Shown piece by piece: positions 63,641-64,000 of a stretch of DNA of 64,000 nucleotides. Under the pieces are notes generated by a model. That model ran no database searches. It saw only the letters and a list, made by a program, of their open reading frames with translations, and was not told the origin of the DNA. This DNA comes from Rhodoferax sp. WC2427 (GTDB lineage: Bacteria > Pseudomonadota > Gammaproteobacteria > Burkholderiales > Burkholderiaceae_C). Every line of letters begins with the position of its first letter. The first letter of the stretch is position 1. The stretch covers positions 1,922,001 through 1,986,000 of the forward strand of contig NZ_CP162006.1 in NCBI RefSeq assembly GCF_040822085.1, given 5' to 3'. Made by a program: the position numbers and the translations under genes.

Positions 63641-64000
63641 AGTCGTAACTCCGCTTCCAAGCCAATGCCGCGCACGGCGTTCCAGATGGCCCAGGCGCTG
63701 CGGATGACCAGGGCGATCAACAACAGCACGAACGGCAGAAAAATCCACATGAAGGAGACGCCCAGCACTGGCGAGCCTTCGCGGGACATGAAGTGCACAT
63801 AGTCCCAGCTGGCCGGAATGGCCACCAGCGACAACCCACCCAGCATCAGATTGCCCACGATGCGCATCACCTGGCGGGTGCGGTAGTTCACGCTGTTCCA
63901 CAGCAGGTCGAACACCACGTGCTCGCGCTCGGGTACCACGGTGGCAGCGGCCCAGAGGATGACCCAGACGTACAGAATCACGGCGGCCTCATCGGTCCAG
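63637..64000 (-). CDS. dctQ: TRAP transporter small permease subunit (DctQ), 5' end outside window
   Basis: The frame is open to the right edge and reads 'WTDEAAVILYVWVILWAAATVVPEREHVVFDLL', the conserved DctQ region after the first membrane helices. About 120 codons are visible; the N-terminus and probably the binding protein gene (dctP) lie beyond the edge. It overlaps dctM by 4 bp. Confidence 0.88.
   Translation of the reverse strand, partial: WTDEAAVILYVWVILWAAATVVPEREHVVFDLLWNSVNYRTRQVMRIVGNLMLGGLSLVAIPASWDYVHFMSREGSPVLGVSFMWIFLPFVLLLIALVIRSAWAIWNAVRGIGLEAELRL

Overview
The window reads as the chromosome of a high-GC betaproteobacterium of the order Burkholderiales, most likely family Comamonadaceae (Rhodoferax/Polaromonas/Acidovorax-like). 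This is inferred from gene order (pilF-rodZ-ispG-hisS-yfgM-bamB-der-hfq-hflXKC-hisZ-purA), from PAS-LuxR and IclR regulators beside aromatic-acid genes, and from a family of small palindromic 'agcTGCTTnnGCTTAT' repeats between genes. The high third-position GC opens long antisense reading frames, which were discarded. There is no rRNA, CRISPR array, prophage or complete insertion sequence. One tRNA (Gly, anticodon CCC) is present.

1-17.5 kb is an accessory catabolic region. It holds a TetR regulator cut by the window edge, an alpha/beta hydrolase, a CDF metal exporter, and a minus-strand catabolic and transport operon. That operon runs from a divergent shikimate-dehydrogenase-like gene through a branched-chain-type ABC transporter (livKHMGF) to an HPPD-like VOC protein and a dehydroshikimate-dehydratase-like TIM barrel, opposite an IclR regulator. 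A chemoreceptor follows, then a vanillate operon (aromatic-acid MFS transporter, vanA, vanB, MarR). Both catabolic units plausibly feed protocatechuate. A ~520-bp near-palindromic element sits inside the transporter operon, between livG and livF.

17.5-24.4 kb holds a diguanylate cyclase with an unknown envelope protein, then a tight four-gene operon of a small J-domain protein and three unrecognised acidic proteins. An intrinsic terminator stands immediately in front of that operon, and upstream of it lies a PP2C phosphatase.

24.5-51 kb is mostly core genome: a DinG/YoaA helicase, bamD, rluD, scpB, rluB, ndk, rlmN, pilF, rodZ, ispG, hisS, yfgM, bamB, der, hfq, hflX, hflK, hflC, hisZ, purA, a phosphoribosyltransferase, metC-like, a tesA-like esterase, a ybbA-like ATPase and rlmB.

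51-64 kb holds cardiolipin synthase, a polar amino-acid ABC operon led by a GntR regulator, a PAS-RGDEF protein, a small HNH protein, a PAS-LuxR regulator divergent from a 3-oxoacid CoA-transferase pair, a soluble sugar dehydrogenase lipoprotein, an orphan 129-aa gene in an AT-rich patch, tRNA-Gly and a TRAP transporter that runs off the right edge.

The best candidates for undescribed biology are the J-domain operon with its attenuator-like leader, the shikimate-like catabolic operon with its split and reordered dehydratase/VOC pair and altered dehydrogenase motif, and the two families of palindromic repeats.
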